A DNA stretch of 64,000 nt from Liolophura sinensis (GCF_032854445.1 NC_088298.1:20857295-20921294); one strand, 5' to 3'; counted from the first letter of the stretch, positions 1 through 11,860 are shown. A program made the numbers and translations. Notes: generated by a model from the letters alone, not told the origin.

Positions 1-227
1 TTTCCAGAAAAAAAAAACAGAAAGCAATACACATAAGTATCGCTTACTTTTGGACCGAAACAATGATAAATTTTTTTTATGAAAGAAAGAGTCCAATGGA
101 CTTTCTGAGGTATAGGCCTAGAGTTCGCATCTCGAAACATCGAGGAAAGAACATGTTACCGGTATCAAGAAACTTAATGTTCCTTTTGGAATCAATAATG
201 AGAAATAATCCACCTTTAACTGATTGA

Positions 228-378
228 TCTATTTATTTATTTATTTGATTGGTGTTTTACGCCGTACTCAAGAATATTTCACTTATACGACGGTGGCCGG
301 CAATATGGTGGGTGCAAACCGGGCAGAGCCTGGAGGAAACCCACGACCATGTTATTCACCAGGTTGCTGACAGACCTT
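228..378 (-). repeat. SINE family S1, 3' part
   Basis: Reverse-oriented S1 copy: the (AAAT)n tail, the conserved 3' end and the central domain up to the 'gttgctg' block are present and the tRNA-like head is missing. It lies just downstream of the unknown membrane-protein gene. Confidence 0.8.
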
Positions 379-450
379 TAATTGATGCGGTTAAACATTT
401 AAGCAAATGATGAAAATGTTCCCAAAACCAGGGCGTGGATATCCCCACTC

Positions 451-3400
451 TTATTCTGCTAGTAACCATCGCGACACCATGATCACGAGCAAAACACCCA
501 TAACTCCACCTAGCGTCGAGCCACCAGCTGTGGTAGGCTCACTGTAAGGGGGAGTAAATCCTGATGGCGTCGTCGCCAAGACTGTTGTTGTTGCATTACA
601 CAAAGGGAGCGTACTTGGGGAGAGAGTCGTGGCGGCTGGGTCTGTACAGTTCTGATACTTCCCCAAAACAGAGTAGTAGACGTTCTGCCCATTGATGATG
701 GTCACTGTGCTTCTCCGAGCTGAAAGGATACCATGGCAACTGGCAGTCAGCGAAAATTGCAGGAAGTATGAAAAAAAAATTGAGTTTTATTGAAACACTT
801 TTAGGGATTTTTATACCGCCATCATTGAAAACCAGAACAGCAATTTGACAAGTAGGTATTGACTATACTGGTTATGTCTTTGAATTTTAAAGATTCTGTC
901 ATGGCCGCTATCGTCTATTTGAAAATATAACTCAGCTCAAAACCATTCCCATAATCGACCAGTGTGATTGGTCGACTGAAGCTTCATGGCAACAAAAGTG
1001 TTTCCGTAATATCAGAGCACCATGTTTTATTTTTTATTGTTTTGCAAATTGATCTCAGTGCTTGCTTTTGAACTATTCATTCTCTGCCCGGCATCACTGA
1101 AAACTGATGACCGCTTCTCTCTTGTGTTTTAACGGCTTTATTTCTTATATGTATAATTTCTTACATACCTTTGTCTTTGGAAGTTAGTGTTAAACGTTGT
1201 TTTGGAAATGGATCTTGCGATTATCGACTTGGAACGCCTTTTATGGACTACGAATGGTTTATGAATGTCGGACTTGACGCTTATATTTATGATCAGTAAT
1301 AAATAAACTCGAAAATGAAAGGGAAATCCATGGAATTGGCCTATTCCTTTCAACTGAGTACCAATACATTATTCAATCCGAGAAAACATATCCGTGCTGC
1401 CCTTTATTCCATTCCTTCGGCGACATGACCCGTTACAATATGAATCTAGGCACCCGTGAACCAGCCGTCAGCCACAATGGACATTCTGACCCGGTCATTC
1501 ATGGCAATATATGCGTCAAAACAGACATTGGTATACCATCAACCATTATGGACGTTCCAGGTCAATAAAGGCAAGGATGAACGTTCTGTGTCAGTAATCG
1601 CAGTCTGTGTGTGAAAACAGACATTGGTATACCAGGCATCAACAATTATGGACCTTCCAGGTCCATAAAGGCAAGGATGAACGTTCTGTATCAGTAATCG
1701 CAGTCTGTGTGTGAAAACAGACATTGGTATACCAGGCATCAACAATTATGGACGTTCCATGTCAATAAAGGCAAGGATGAACGTTCTGTGTCAGTAATCG
1801 CAGTCTGTGTGTGAAAACAGACATTGGTATACCATCAACCATTATGGACCTTCCAGGTCAATAAAGGCAAGGATGAACGTTCTGTGTCGGTAATCACAGT
1901 CTATGTGTGAAAACAGACATTGGTATACCAGGCATCAATCATTATTGACGTTCCAGGTCAATATAGGCAAAGATGAACGTTCTGTGTCGGTAATCACAGT
2001 CTATCTGTGGAAACAGACATTGGTATACCAGACATCAACCATTATGGACGTTCCATGTCAATAAAGGCAAGGATGAACTTTCTGGGTCAGTAGTTGCAGT
2101 CTTTGCGTGGAAACAGATATTCGTATACCTCACCTCAATCAGTACAGGCGCTCCTAGTCAATAACCGCAAGGCCAATTCCCAAAAACGATGTTTAACACA
2201 AAGCATCAAAGAAATTTGTACAGAATCATGCAAAGAGAAGCAGTCAGCAATTTTCAGTGATGTTGAAAAGACTCAAGGAATGTTCTAGGCGCATGCGTGA
2301 AATCAGTATTCAAGTCGTGTACCAATTCTAGTTCATAAGCTGTCGATAACAAAATATGCATCTCAGTTTCCCTTTGATTGCAACTGTTGATATATCCCAC
2401 GTGATGATCTAATCTAAGAGGACAAATATACAGCCCCTAGCCCGCTGTAAAGCGGAATTAGACACAGTTATGATGCAGAGTGCGAGTGATTCTGGTAGCT
2501 CTGTTCATCTTTAAGACGAACCCACCTAAAAACTTTGAAAGGAAATAAAACAAGACAATATCGTTCCATTTCACCAACAAACGCAACTTATGGCACTGCA
2601 GTTAAGACTTACTGTAGGCCTGTATCCCGAAGATCAACGCCAACAGAGCGGCCAGAAGGAGCAAGAGCACAAGGAGCCCTAGGAGCAGAGCGAGGATTCT
2701 ACGACAGCAGACTCCTCCACAACAGCCTCGTCCACGCACACCACGTGACCACCACGTGCCTCTCTGGAAATCATATTGTATAAAATGTACGCATGCGTGC
2801 GGTGTAATGCAAATGTGACTAGGCTCTGGGCAAAGGTCCTATATTAATTCATGAGGCCCAAGCTTAGAATTATTTTATGTTTTTTTCCCCAGACCTAACA
2901 AATCTCACGTCTAAATATTTTTGCACCCTGATTTTGTAATTTCCCTCTATTAGAGAATGCCAATTTATGAAAATTGTCGAATTACTGTATGACAATTTAA
3001 CCAGATCAATATCGACTACTGAAGCTAATGACTAAGACTGACTGGTTAATCTACAACCCTCATGATTCTTCACATCTTATATCAAATATATTTGGACAAA
3101 ACAAAAAATGTAACTGTCCAAATTTACACACCTGTCCGAATTTCCTGTAGGCATCGTCAGTCCAGCAACACACGGAGTTCCCGCACATCCGGGCACAGCA
3201 GCCTCGTCCGCATGCGCCTCCGTTACCACAGCAGCCGCCTCCTTCTGAATCCACTCCGAAACATCCAGGCTCTGGGGACGGAGGTGGGGTGTATCGTTTC
3301 CGTCTTGGTGGGTCGGGGGTAGGAGGTGGGGACGGAGTCAGGGGTCGGACTTTTCGTGTCGGAACAGGGCTGTGGGTGGTGAATACCGCCGGGAGAGGTT

Positions 3401-3551
3401 TAGGACTGGGGGGACGGGCGGGTTTAGGTCGGTTGTACAATGTTTCGTTAGGAATTACGTTGACGAACTGTTTCAGTTTAGGCTCTGGTGCTGGTACTGG
3501 CTGCTTAAAATGACGGATTGGCCAACCATTTGCTCCACTCGAAATAGGCAT
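451..3551 (-). CDS. Unknown proline/cysteine-rich membrane protein, three exons
   Basis: Exons are 3551-3132, 2763-2613 and 719-451. Donor and acceptor dinucleotides are canonical, phases are 0 and 1, and the join is open for 280 codons including the stop. Residues 1-95 are proline-rich with PxxP stretches and a basic RRKR cluster. Residues 97-129 hold nine Cys in CC and CxxC-like pairs. Exon 2 adds GCC/VCC pairs directly before a leucine-rich transmembrane segment (about 163-187). Exon 3 encodes a Ser/Thr/Pro-rich ectodomain with sequons at N214 and N232, and ends in a hydrophobic tail (about 263-277) after a GGSTLGG stretch, which looks like a GPI signal or a second membrane segment. Basic residues before the helix predict a cytoplasmic N-terminus (inference). 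An in-frame stop lies upstream of the ATG. I do not recognise the family. The 1.9-kb second intron holds a 100-bp satellite. Confidence 0.6.
1515..2130. repeat. 100-bp tandem satellite, about 6 units
   Basis: The block 'gtgtgaaaacagacattgg' recurs at 1609, 1709, 1809, about 1905, about 2005 and about 2105, a period of 97-100 bp. Early units are near-identical and later ones diverge. The array lies in the second intron of the minus-strand gene. Sequence just after it (2140-2230) resembles 15115-15215. Confidence 0.92.
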
Positions 3552-5299
3552 GTTTGCGGTATCAGTAGAGCCCTTTTATTTTAAAAAATATTAAACACGA
3601 CTTATGTGTGTTTCTAATATCAATGGACAAACCGTAGTACAATCTTCATAAACGCAGGCCCACGCGATTTTTCCTTGACAGAAGAGCCAAGACCTAAAAC
3701 TTAACATGAAAAAAACTTGAGAAAAACAATCCACGATGAAACAAAAACCCTCTTTCAAAAGACTTGTGAAGAAAATTCTTAAAATTATCTTGAAGAAAAC
3801 TTCTGTAAAAGTAACTGTTTTCTTCGCGAAAACCCCAGATTAAACTGTCAGTTTAAGATTATCTTGCGCCTTTACTAAACTGCCACGACGTCTTCAGTAA
3901 ATGTCTTTTGCTGCACTTCTTTCACACCCTGGGCATCTCCAAAGCGAGAGTCAAGTTGAAGCTACCGATTTTTTACATTGGCAGTGTTAAAACTGCCACA
4001 AGAGTTCATCTGGTAGCTAGATTTCCTCGCAGTATATGTATAAGAGCACCACAACTGGTTCTTTTGGAAATGTACCAGCTTCCTTCACTTGTCCAAACAG
4101 TTGCTCAATCCGAGATCGTCGCCTAATCCGCACCTGGTGTAACACGTAAGTTCCCACTGAATCCAAACAACACACTTTAGTGATTCGCGAAGTTTGCACA
4201 CTTAAGTTCAGAAGCCAAAGTTGAGTTAGTGGTAAGATTTGTTTTTTGGCTATAATTTGTCAGCATGTATACACGGGAACCCCAAAACTTCACTACGTCC
4301 GTTTTCTGATTGTCACCCAGGTACTGGTTCTTTAGAGAAGGTGTCTCCGTCTTTCCTTCGTGTGACAATTTCCCGATCAAAGAAATCCGACTAATCTGGA
4401 CATCTCGTAAAATTATTTCTCTTGAGACCTGCGAGAACTTCGTCAAACTGCAATATTAGACGTCACAGGTGTTATTGCCAATAGCAACGTCAAAACTAAG
4501 TGATATTCTAAAGAAATTCTTTTATCACTTTTATTACTAATGCTTTTAAACGATAAACGTGTGTAAATAGAATATCAGTTCTACACGCAGCAGTCTCCAT
4601 TTTGAGCACGTACACTATATAGTGTTCAAGTACCTCACTTAGCTGTGTAAACAAGTAACAAATATAAACCACAATTCCGTGCTTCCCGACAGCGCATGCG
4701 CTGGTTCGAATGTCAACATAGTGTCTAGGGAGGTGGGATTGCGATGTGTGGAGCATGACTGTATTTGTGTACGGTACTGAAAAGGATACCATTTGGGTAT
4801 CGTATCATTCCCGTACATCACAAAACTTGTGAAAATCAAATAGAAAATCTGAAGAAACAGCAAAGCGACTCCCTCTTCACGTTACAGTCAGGATAGGGGG
4901 TAGGTGTGCCCCTTGACCTCGGAACTTCAAAGGTCGTAGAGGATTGAAAAATATTGTAGCACTTTTAAAACAAAAAATAAAGATAAAATTTGCTGCTGAC
5001 ACATTTCAGATAGCAACGTTTTGATGGTTTACATAGGTATATGACCATGTATACGACAATACTCCTTGCAGCGCGTGCGTCGTTCTCTACCTTTCGCTTT
5101 GCATCACTGCCAGCAGTAGATGAGGTTTATATTTACTAGACTCTTACACAAATTTGGGGGGCCTAGTGCAAACTTGAAGACTTGATTTGAAGTTAAAGAT
5201 AGTATTAAGTCTCAAGACAGTTTTGAACAACGTGGCCGGGGGGAGGGGGGTAGGGAGTAAAACTGGCAAAACAGTTTTCTGTCCTATCCAACACAAACG
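3552..5299. other. Intergenic, no recognised feature
   Basis: This stretch lies upstream of the minus-strand gene and should contain its promoter, but no convincing core element was found. Several short open frames on both strands show no domain, compositional signature or splice context. A short Ile/Leu-rich frame near 4640-4863 is AT-driven. Confidence 0.5.
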
Positions 5300-5460
5300 A
5301 AATTCTGATATACTGTAAACTAACAATGCAGAAATTTATAGTGTATAACAACCTAAAATGTCAGTGTGGCAGTATTAGCCAATCAGTGCTCCTTCACTCT
5401 TCAGTTCGAAGGCAAATCTTCCACCCAATTGCCTCAATTGCGCATGTGTAACCTACAGAC
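5300..5460. repeat. Dispersed repeat DR1, copy 1
   Basis: It matches 59145-59340 over about 160 bp, including 'ccaatcagtgctccttcact' and 'gcaaatctt..acccaattgcct'. No terminal inverted repeats or tail were recognised. Two copies more than 50 kb apart suggest an old interspersed element. Confidence 0.75.
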
Positions 5461-5654
5461 TTCCCTACAGCCCTGTCGGGTCATGTACATTGCTACTTTT
5501 TAAGTGTAAACATGAGCAGTCAGAATATAACACTGACTGAGTTAATTGACAAGAGACTAGATTTCATCGATTTTGTGTGATCACACTATCGTCGCTGCTC
5601 TGGGTTTACTCTCAGTGCTATATAGTTTTTTTATGTTATACAAAAATTTATCTC

Positions 5655-5834
5655 AGTTTAAAGGTAAAGGGATTAAACCCGGGTCGGGTCAGTATAATGT
5701 GACTGGGTGGATGTCATGCCTGGTGTCTTCGGCATGATACTTCAGTGGCCTAATGACTCCTCGTCGCCAATTGACGGAAAAATTGACGGAAAAAGTGCGA
5801 CGTTAAACCCCAAGCATGCATACATACATAAACA
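5655..5834 (+). repeat. SINE family S3
   Basis: The end of a tRNA-like head ('gggattaaaccc', B-box-like) is followed by the S3 body 'ggtgtcttcggcatgatact', the 3' end 'acgttaaaccccaagcatg' and a (CATA)n tail. An internal part is missing compared with the copy at 12782-13116. Confidence 0.8.
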
Positions 5835-5929
5835 AATATGTACATGTATTTCGACTGACTGAACTTAAAACTTATGATTCATTCACGTTCTCATATTCTT
5901 AAATTACCACCTTTGGTATTTCCAGTAAG

Positions 5930-6060
5930 TACATGATTTTAAATCCTGAAGGAGTTTTGCCTGCCGAAGGTCGGTGATTTACTCCAGGTACTAGGGTATT
6001 CGCCACTTATAAACCCGATACAAGAGACTTTCATGAGCACGGCGTTAAACACCAATCAAT
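5930..6060 (+). repeat. SINE family S4, 3' fragment
   Basis: It carries 'gccgaaggtcggt' and 'tactccaggtac', both shared with the S4 copy at 31140-31370, and ends in 'acggcgttaaacaccaatca' with an A/T-rich tail. Confidence 0.6.
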
Positions 6061-6224
6061 AAATTAATCAATTAATTAATGGTGTTTTACGCCGTATAAT
6101 CCCATAAATCGGTCAGTCAAGTTAGCAGCAAAGGCAAAGGCTTAGTGAAAGGTAGGTTAAATCGGTCATTTCTCTGAAATGATCCACTATAATCGATATT
6201 TCCAGCCTTCATTTCTGAATACAG

Positions 6225-6310
6225 GTATATTAAACCGAACCTCGTCACGATATGGCTGAAATATCGCATGCTTGTGTGGCGTTAAGCCCTTATCATTCAT
6301 TCATTCAAAT
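6225..6310 (+). repeat. Diverged SINE tail
   Basis: The sequence 'acgatatggctgaaatatcg' followed by 'ggcgttaagccc' and (ATTC)n resembles the shared SINE 3' end used by S1-S4 but belongs to no full copy seen here. Confidence 0.4.
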
Positions 6311-6469
6311 CGGGACAAGATACAAATCTACTTCTGTAATGGTAATATTTTCTGTCCTGACTATTTGCAGTGTTCGGCACTGACATTGATCGGTGTGAGA
6401 GAAATGAGCAAGTCTGGGCTAATCTTAACCGAATAACTATTTCACCTAAAGTTTAACATTTTTTGTTTG

Positions 6470-6614
6470 ATTTATTTATTTATTTGACTGGTGTTTTACG
6501 CCGTACTCAAGAATATTTCACTTATACGACGGCGGCCAGCATTATGGTGGGAGGAAACCGGGCAGAACCCGGACCAAACCCACGATCATCCGCAGGTTGC
6601 TGGTAGTCCTTCTC
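6470..6614 (-). repeat. SINE family S1, 3' part
   Basis: Reverse S1 copy with TTTA tail, 3' end and central domain, truncated before the head. Confidence 0.85.
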
Positions 6615-6699
6615 ACGCATATTTTGCTTGATTCTTATTAATTCATACACCATCGCTTGGACCACTTAAAGTTTTTGGTAAAATTTGATTAATTTCTTG

Positions 6700-7435
6700 T
6701 CAGAAAAACTCTGGCGTAGGGTATACGTCACCCACTCCCACTCGCTCACTCACTCTCTTCAGTCTTCTTTCTGTGGCGGCGAGAGCCGTCTTTCAGGGAC
6801 CGTGCGGTTCGATACACGTCTTTCACCGCGTACGATAGCCTGCTCAAGTCTCACAGATACACCAGACCTAGAGCTTGGGACTCCCAAGCTTTTCGGGAGT
6901 CATGGAACCTCCCAGTCGGGGAGCCATTGCTTTGCCAGTCTAGGGTTGACCTAGAGAGAGACTCCTAGCGGACTGAAGTGCTATTCTCGTCTGACCCCGG
7001 ACACCCCACGGGGGACCAAGTCAAGTTCTCCATCGACGCCGTTGCGTTGTCACTGCTGCCGTGTTATCAACATCCAATATAATCCCCTGCTATAGACAGA
7101 TCCAGCAAAGTGGCCGCCTGGCGCGTTAGACAGAATCACAAACGTCATCGGTAAGCTCACCGACACTGCTGCCATCAACACGTCCCCGGGGCATCACTCT
7201 TCACGCACGCTCCCTGGTCTGTCATTCTCCGCCACATGCTTCTTGATACGCTACACCAAATACTCCCAAGCTATAGACAGATCTGGCAATTTGGCCGCCT
7301 GGCGCGTTAGACAAAATCACAAACGTCATCGGCGGGCTAACGAACGCTGGGTTCGTGTCTCGCACCGTTCGCGGCGGTGTCACTCCATCACACGCCTTAC
7401 CTCCAACTGACCGTGTTGTTCCGCGTACGCACACA
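6700..7435. other. GC-richer block with a 181-bp direct duplication
   Basis: The stretch is GC-richer than its neighbours and contains a roughly 64-bp direct repeat beginning 'ctatagacagatc' at 7090 and 7271, both sharing 'ggccgcctggcgcgttagac'. No protein family was recognised in the frames crossing it. It may belong to the decayed transposon that follows. Confidence 0.5.
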
Positions 7436-7673
7436 ATATGTCTATGATAGCAACTTTAAAAAGATACCCCCCCCCCCGACTTCATAATTTTTTTGGTTAT
7501 ATTTTTAAAGTTTTAGATACAAACAAATTTAATACTTAACACAATGATAAGCTACCAATACAAAATAAAACAAAGCATTTCAAGGGTAACCTGATTCTAA
7601 ATTTAACCACGGCAATCATTCATCTCCATGCTACTCAGACATGGACAGCTCTAGTGCCGGCTGTATTTTTACA

Positions 7674-7936
7674 GGGGCCTCCGTGGCTCACTTGGTTAGC
7701 GCGCTAGCGCAGCGTTATGACCCAGGAGTCTCTTACCAATGCGGTCGCTGTGAGTTCAAGTCCAGCCCATGCTGGCTTCCTCTTCGGCCGTAAGTGGAAA
7801 GGTCTGCCAGCAACCTGCGGATGGTCGTGGGTTTCCCCCGGACTGTGCCCGTCTTCCACCCACCACAATGATGGCCGCCGTCGTATAAGTGAAATATTCT
7901 TGAGTACGGCGTAAAACACCAATCAAATAAATAAAT
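7674..7936 (+). repeat. SINE family S1, full length
   Basis: Reference copy for the family. A tRNA-like head has an A-box-like 'tggctcacttggttagcgcg' and a B-box-like 'gagttcaagtcc'. The central domain spans 'ggatggtcgtgggtttcc' to 'accacaatgatggccgccg', and the 3' end 'gtgaaatattcttgagtacg' runs into 'acaccaatcaaataaataaa'. The two pol III boxes and the A-rich tail fit a tRNA-derived SINE. Confidence 0.92.
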
Positions 7937-7996
7937 GTATTTTTACATTAAAATTTAACGATGAATAAAAAACTACTAATACAAAAAAAAACAAAC

Positions 7997-8232
7997 AATG
8001 CATTTTACGTGCGTAACATGATTCCACACTCTCTCAATGCGCAGTACAGAGCTTCATTATAAAAGGGACAGTTTTTCCGCTCCACCTGTGCCACGCAATG
8101 ACCACAAATGGACGCGTGGCGGCATCGAAGGAACATCCAACCGACCGCCGCATTTAACAGATCCGACACATTCTCGTAGGAATGGGTCCATGTCCGGTCG
8201 AACTCTTGGATGATGGTGTCGTCAGTTAGCTA
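7997..8232 (-). pseudogene. Unidentified Cys-containing open frame, possible transposon gene end
   Basis: On the minus strand a frame is open for about 77 codons, bounded by an in-frame TAG upstream (with a possible CTAG acceptor) and ending in TAA. It reads like real protein: aromatic- and charge-balanced, with C-x5-C-x2-C around 'CRHASICGHC' followed by further Cys residues. I recognise no family. It lies on the same strand as, and downstream of, the integrase relic at 8822-9138, so it may be a piece of the same mobile element. Confidence 0.35.
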
Positions 8233-8821
8233 GCAAGGTGACAAGCGCCATGCAAGAAGCTACTGCAGTCAGCAGTAGTGAATGCACTCGACAGACTGTC
8301 TACACTTACCCCGGCACTGTACGGAGGATGTTACCAGCTACGGATTCGCGGCTAGCTCAACTGCTTTGTGCCGTCACTGACAACATGAAGTCCGGGATGA
8401 AGGCCTGCAGGCTTGGATATTTCCGACATTTACTTGCCCCTGTCACCAGATATTCGCGCGCCCAGTGTGCCATACAAACATCAGAAAAAGAGGTAGGGTT
8501 TTGATGTGGGCGCTGGAAAAGACTTTTTTTTGCACAAAATGATAAAGACTGGCCGTTTTTGACTGGACATGACCTCCAACATTTCCATGGAAATTTAAAA
8601 TAAATAAACATGTGCACGTAGAATTTTGTTGTTGATTTTCGTTGACTATACTTCGCAGTTGCTAAGTGTGCATAGATCTGCCCTCAAATTAAACATGTTG
8701 ACCTACACATAGGTTGCACGGATACATGTTGATGACGTCATATAGTTATACTATACCATACTATATCCATCTGTGTATGCTTCTATGTTACAGAGACCCG
8801 CTGAAGCAGCAGCAGCGACGA

Positions 8822-9138
8822 CTAAGACAACCTGTCCATAGCAGGCACCCAAGAATTGAAGCTGGATGGATAGCCGACCCACTTGACCAAATAGTACTGT
8901 TTCTTCGGCAGCGTTCTGTCTTTGAGATCTTCTCCACCTGATAAAACTTGTCTGCCGCGGACGTCGCCGGTTGTATTTCGCTCTCGTAAGTCGTCCCACT
9001 TTGGTGGACCTGTTGGGCCAGCCAAGCCGACACGCAGACCCGACTCATTTGGATTCCTTGTTGACGGGCTGCGTTGAACAAGGGCTGCAATGGGCTGTAA
9101 ACAGCTGGGCTGTCCGCCTCGTAGAACAAAGCATGGTA
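8822..9138 (-). pseudogene. Relic of integrase with C-terminal chromodomain (Polinton/Maverick-type?)
   Basis: Minus frame 9138-9010 reads like the N-terminal region of retroviral-type transposon integrases, with 'LFNAARQQGIQMSRVCVSAW'. It then jumps without the DDE catalytic core to 'TTYESEIQP...FYQVEKI' (to 8914) and, after a frameshift near 8915, to a chromodomain with 'YLVKWVGYPSSFNSW' (to 8822). Deletion of the core plus the frameshift makes it non-functional. Assignment to Polinton/Maverick-like elements rests on remembered similarity of these motifs. Another integrase-bearing transposon is possible. Confidence 0.5.
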
Positions 9139-9849
9139 AGTGACATCGACAGGGCCTTGGTCGCTGCCCGCGAGAGTTCTCTGACCCGCCGCTGCTGGCG
9201 AGGGGACGTGGGGAGAACAGTGTCTGAACAATACAGCTGAATGGACTGGAGGTCCTTGACGGACATCTTCGGTGTAAGCTCGCACGACCCGCAGACGTCC
9301 CTGATTGACGATACCATCCGCAAACATTCTAAGGAGTACAAAGGTGTACCCTCAAAGGTCTGTGACTACGTCAATCCAGTCATTCCACCTGGACGTAGTG
9401 CGTGGGTTATTCAGGATTCAAAGACACAAAGTTTTCAAAGACCATTATTCTACTGTCGTCACCGACCGAGCAACACATCCACCAATCAATCACTTACGGT
9501 GGACTATCTGATAACAGTGACTGAAATAACACACACGGTGTAGGCAGGAAATAATCAAACGAAAAGACCAGTGATTGACGTCATATGCAACAATTTTTTT
9601 TATTGTATGTGAATTAAAAGTGAATGGAATAAAATAAGCACAGCAACAGAGCACAAGCGTCATCACATGGAACGTCCCATGTCATGTCTGTTTTTGTGTG
9701 TGTTTACGAAGGGGTACATGTCCGTTCATCATCATCATCGGCAATGCCTCGTGGTTGTGGTAGTGAACGAATGTAGAGAACACGTCACTGCTGATTGAGT
9801 AGGTAACACCGCTTAGGGGGGAGAGTGCGGAGACAAGTACTTACTCGTC

Positions 9850-10620
9850 TACGGCGGGGTTCGCTGCCAGACGCCCCACGTACAGCCGGGCGAAGCGAGA
9901 GGGCCTTCTTGATAGGCGTCTCGTTCATAATTTGACGCACTTAGTCCTTCACTTCCTTCACCGATTCCTAAGATAGTGGAGCATTGCGGGCCTTGCGCAT
10001 GATATTGACGAACACCCCGCACTCTTTCAGGTAACGGGTATGAGTTTCGTCCACAATGGTGATCGCCAGCTCTCGGTCCTTCAGCAAGAGGGGAAGGGAG
10101 GTCTGGTCGGTCTTGCCCGAGACTTTGAGGCCATGCACTTTGCAGCTGTAGGATGTAGGACTGGAGAGCCATCACGTACGCATTCCACAGCAATTCGCCA
10201 CCTCCAGCTCTGACTCGAGAGAGGCTAGTGCCTCCTGGCCGAATGTCATGGTCTCGGCCTCCAAGTTTTCTTCGGTGGCCTCGGCGTGGTCCGCTTCACC
10301 GTCTCCCACCATAACGGCGATGTCTGGGATGGCTTGCACAAAGTTTTGTCAGGTGGGTTGGTAGTTAACAGTGACACCATGCCCAGTCATGGCCGTCGAC
10401 ACCCTTGGAAGCAGATCCTTTTAACATAGTGGCGACGTCTATCCAAAAAGCGTCTTGACGAACGTGGTCTGGCGTCGGGTAGACAGGTCTAGCCGTAGCT
10501 TGCCTCTTCACGACTCCCTGGCCTTTACTTATCCCACCGTCGCGGACGTCAACGAAATTCGGTCGCCAACACCACGTCCGGGACGATTTTCCCCAGTTTC
10601 TTGATCTCCTCGTCGTCGAT
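9850..10620 (-). pseudogene. Decayed transposon coding region
   Basis: Frames on the minus strand are protein-like but broken by stops and shifts. The best is 10141-9968, open for 57 codons and rich in K/E/L/T ('TIVDETHTRYLKECGVFV'). Others contain 'DAFWIDVATMLKG' and 'IDDEEIKKLGKIVPDVVLAT'. The region is GC-richer than its surroundings and lies on the strand of the integrase relic. I infer it is another gene of the same element; no family was identified. Confidence 0.35.
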
Positions 10621-10920
10621 TGGTCAATTTCGGCGGGACCGAGCTGTTCAACTCAACTTTACAAGCCGACATTTCGCTCATTCACTGCACATTGATCCGC
10701 CCCGCCAGCCGCTCATTGGTGGAGGCAACGCGCACGTCAACGAAATCCGAGCGAGAAAATTCGACCCACCTATTGGCCCGTTTTGGCGCGCAATAACTCA
10801 ACACCAAACTCTACAAGCCGTCCCCACCATGGAGGACCTGAATGAAATTCGAGCGAGAACATACACATCGACTACTGGTCCGTTTTGAAGCTATGGACAC
10901 ATCACTGGACAATCTACAAG
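10540..10920. repeat. Degenerate direct repeats
   Basis: Blocks such as 'gaaattcgagcgagaa' and 'ctacaagccg' recur at roughly 105-130-bp spacing (near 10547, 10670, 10735, 10810, 10845 and 10915), next to the decayed transposon. This may be the terminal region of that element. Confidence 0.4.
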
Positions 10921-11309
10921 CCGACTTGGTCACCCATCTATTCACCTCACATAGCGTTCAGTCCGCGCTACTGTGCCGCTTCAATGCGCGCCGAAAGGAA
11001 CTGTGTATACTACTAAGGTAATAACTGTTCTTCACCATGAATCAGTGCATGTGCACTAGAGCGTGGTCAAGACAGCTGATATATCTCACATATCATTCAC
11101 TAGATATGAGTCTCCTGTAGGACAAAAATGGATCAAACAAATCGGTTAGTCCGTCACTTGTCAATCAGTATATGCGTTCTTTATGTCCTCTCTTTGAGAG
11201 GATTTAAGAACTCTTTAACTTATCAGTGTCAATTTTTTTCCCGTACTGGAATGTTCGAACAAACTTCGGTTTGTTAAAACCAGGGAGTTGGGATGTCGTC
11301 AACAGTGAT

Positions 11310-11668
11310 GTCATCATTAGTGTTTTAGCCATATTCAAGAATTTTTCACATATACGACATCGGTCAGTTTCATGGATGGAGGAAACCGGAGAGCCCGGCA
11401 TAAACCGCTGACCTTTGGCAACTTCCTGACGCACTCTCCCGCGTGTGAAGTATTGATATGCACACCCTATTGGTCGAGGACAAAGGTCCTTAACGAACGC
11501 CAGGCTGAGCAAACAGACATGGTTGACCTCATACTGTCGCCAAGGCATTGTGAACAGTAGGAGGGGTAAAATGCGCAAATTATATGTCCAAGGGCAGGAT
11601 TGAACACGTACCTCGTGTATCCTAGCAACTGAAAGATAATCGGCGTTAATCACTCGACCATGATCCAC
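11310..11668 (-). repeat. SINE family S5
   Basis: Reverse orientation. The tRNA-like head at the right end has 'tggtcgagtgattaacgc' (A-box-like) and 'gtgttcaatcc' (B-box-like) on the minus strand. The left end carries a diverged version of the S1 3' end. The body differs from S1, so it is treated as a separate family. Confidence 0.6.
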
Positions 11669-11860
11669 TCCGCGTACGCCTCACGTACCTAGACGCAGTA
11701 TTCCGACCCCGAACAGTTCATTATATAAAGCGGAATGTCCCATAATGTGGTAAACCTCAAAAGAGAAACTTTGCCAAAGTATCGTGCATGAACCGAATGG
11801 CATTGCACCCGTGTCTCACACTGAACTTAGGACGGGGGCGCTGTAATTCACTCAAGCATT

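Noticed and set aside
7690-7765. tRNA gene
   Set aside because: A/B-box-like sequence belongs to the head of a SINE repeated many times in the window; the acceptor stem does not close as in a real tRNA. The same applies at 55912 and 62402.
8238-8504. Plus-strand ORF of 88 aa near the integrase relic
   Set aside because: It runs opposite to the relic genes and has no recognisable domain; likely chance in GC-richer DNA.
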